The notes under the pieces are model-generated. The model worked only from the letters and a program-made list of their open reading frames with translations, was not told the origin of the DNA and made no database searches. A stretch of DNA of 5,949 nt. It comes from Deltaproteobacteria bacterium. Lineage in GTDB: Bacteria > Desulfobacterota > B13-G15. The position numbers were made by a program, and so were the translations under genes. Each line of letters starts with the position of its first letter. Positions within the stretch are counted from its first letter, which is position 1. This document shows, piece by piece, positions 5,697-5,949 of the stretch. The stretch lies in the NCBI GenBank assembly GCA_003646705.1, contig QMLK01000075.1, positions 1 to 5,949 on the forward strand. Direction: 5' to 3'.

Positions 5697-5949
5697 ATGG
5701 ACATCAGGCAGCTCGAGAGCCTTTGCAAGGTGGCCGAACTCGGCAGCTTCTCCCTGGCAGCAGAGGCCCTCTTCTTGACCCAGCCCACCGTCAGCGCCCA
5801 CATCAACTCCCTGGAGCGGGCCCTCGGTGCCAAGCTCTTCGACCGGATGGGCAGGAAGGTCGTCCTCACCCCGACCGGGGAGGTGCTCTATCGCTATGCC
5901 CGCCAGATCCTCGCCCTGAGGGAAGAGGCCCTAAACGCCCTCCAGGACC
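5697..5949 (+). CDS. LysR-family transcriptional regulator, N-terminal part (cut by window edge)
   Basis: The first 84 codons of a LysR-type regulator, open at the right edge. It starts MDIRQLESLCKVAELGSFS and carries the LysR winged helix-turn-helix: SFSLAAEALFLTQPTVSAHI (17-36), then SLERALGAKLFDR (38-50), the wing RKVVLTPTGEVL and the start of the linker helix. The effector-binding domain lies outside the window, so the ligand is unknown. The wording LTQPTVSAHI is like that of LysR proteins linked to selenium or sulfur metabolism in anaerobes, a weak hint only. No good ribosome binding site precedes the ATG at 5697. The transcript may be nearly leaderless, or translation may begin at the in-frame GTG at 5679, which has GGGGG 10 bases upstream and would add six residues. 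It is divergent from the glycosylase-led operon. Confidence 0.9.
   Translation, partial: MDIRQLESLCKVAELGSFSLAAEALFLTQPTVSAHINSLERALGAKLFDRMGRKVVLTPTGEVLYRYARQILALREEALNALQD

Overview
The window is a compact, GC-rich stretch of bacterial chromosome with eight genes, seven complete and one cut by the right edge. AGG is a conspicuous arginine codon, most neighbours overlap by a few bases, and the products include a CooT-type nickel protein and two radical SAM enzymes. Together these suggest an anaerobe, possibly thermophilic, of a Desulfobacterota-like or clostridial type. That is inference; there is no rRNA or other taxonomic marker here.

Left block, plus strand (40-2942): two radical SAM genes joined by an ATGA stop/start overlap. 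The first product has an uncharacterised N-terminal helical region, a radical SAM core and a SPASM/twitch-like C-terminal cysteine region. The second is a cobalamin-binding radical SAM protein that resembles the hopanoid C-3 methylase family HpnR. No squalene-hopene cyclase or other hopanoid gene is in view, so the substrate is unknown. The pair probably acts in one pathway.

Middle and right block, minus strand (5625 down to 2893): five genes read in the order HhH-GPD/endonuclease III-type DNA glycosylase, TtcA-like tRNA thiolation ATPase, protein-L-isoaspartate O-methyltransferase, DUF3842 protein, CooT-like nickel protein. They overlap by 31, 23, 4 and 8 bases, so they look like one polycistronic, translationally coupled unit. 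It mixes damage repair of DNA and protein, tRNA modification and nickel handling. The last gene, cooT, converges on the second radical SAM gene, and the two coding regions overlap antisense by 50 bases.

Right edge, plus strand (5697 onward): the N-terminal 84 codons of a LysR-type regulator, divergent from the glycosylase-led operon. The 71-base gap between them holds short palindromes that are candidate operator or promoter elements.

No RNA gene, CRISPR array, insertion sequence or attachment site was seen. No intergenic stretch reaches 300 bases; the largest is the 71-base divergent gap. The parts most worth a second look are the coupled radical SAM pair, the DUF3842-CooT pair inside a repair/modification operon, and a run of alternating G and C tracts over the translation start of the ttcA-like gene.
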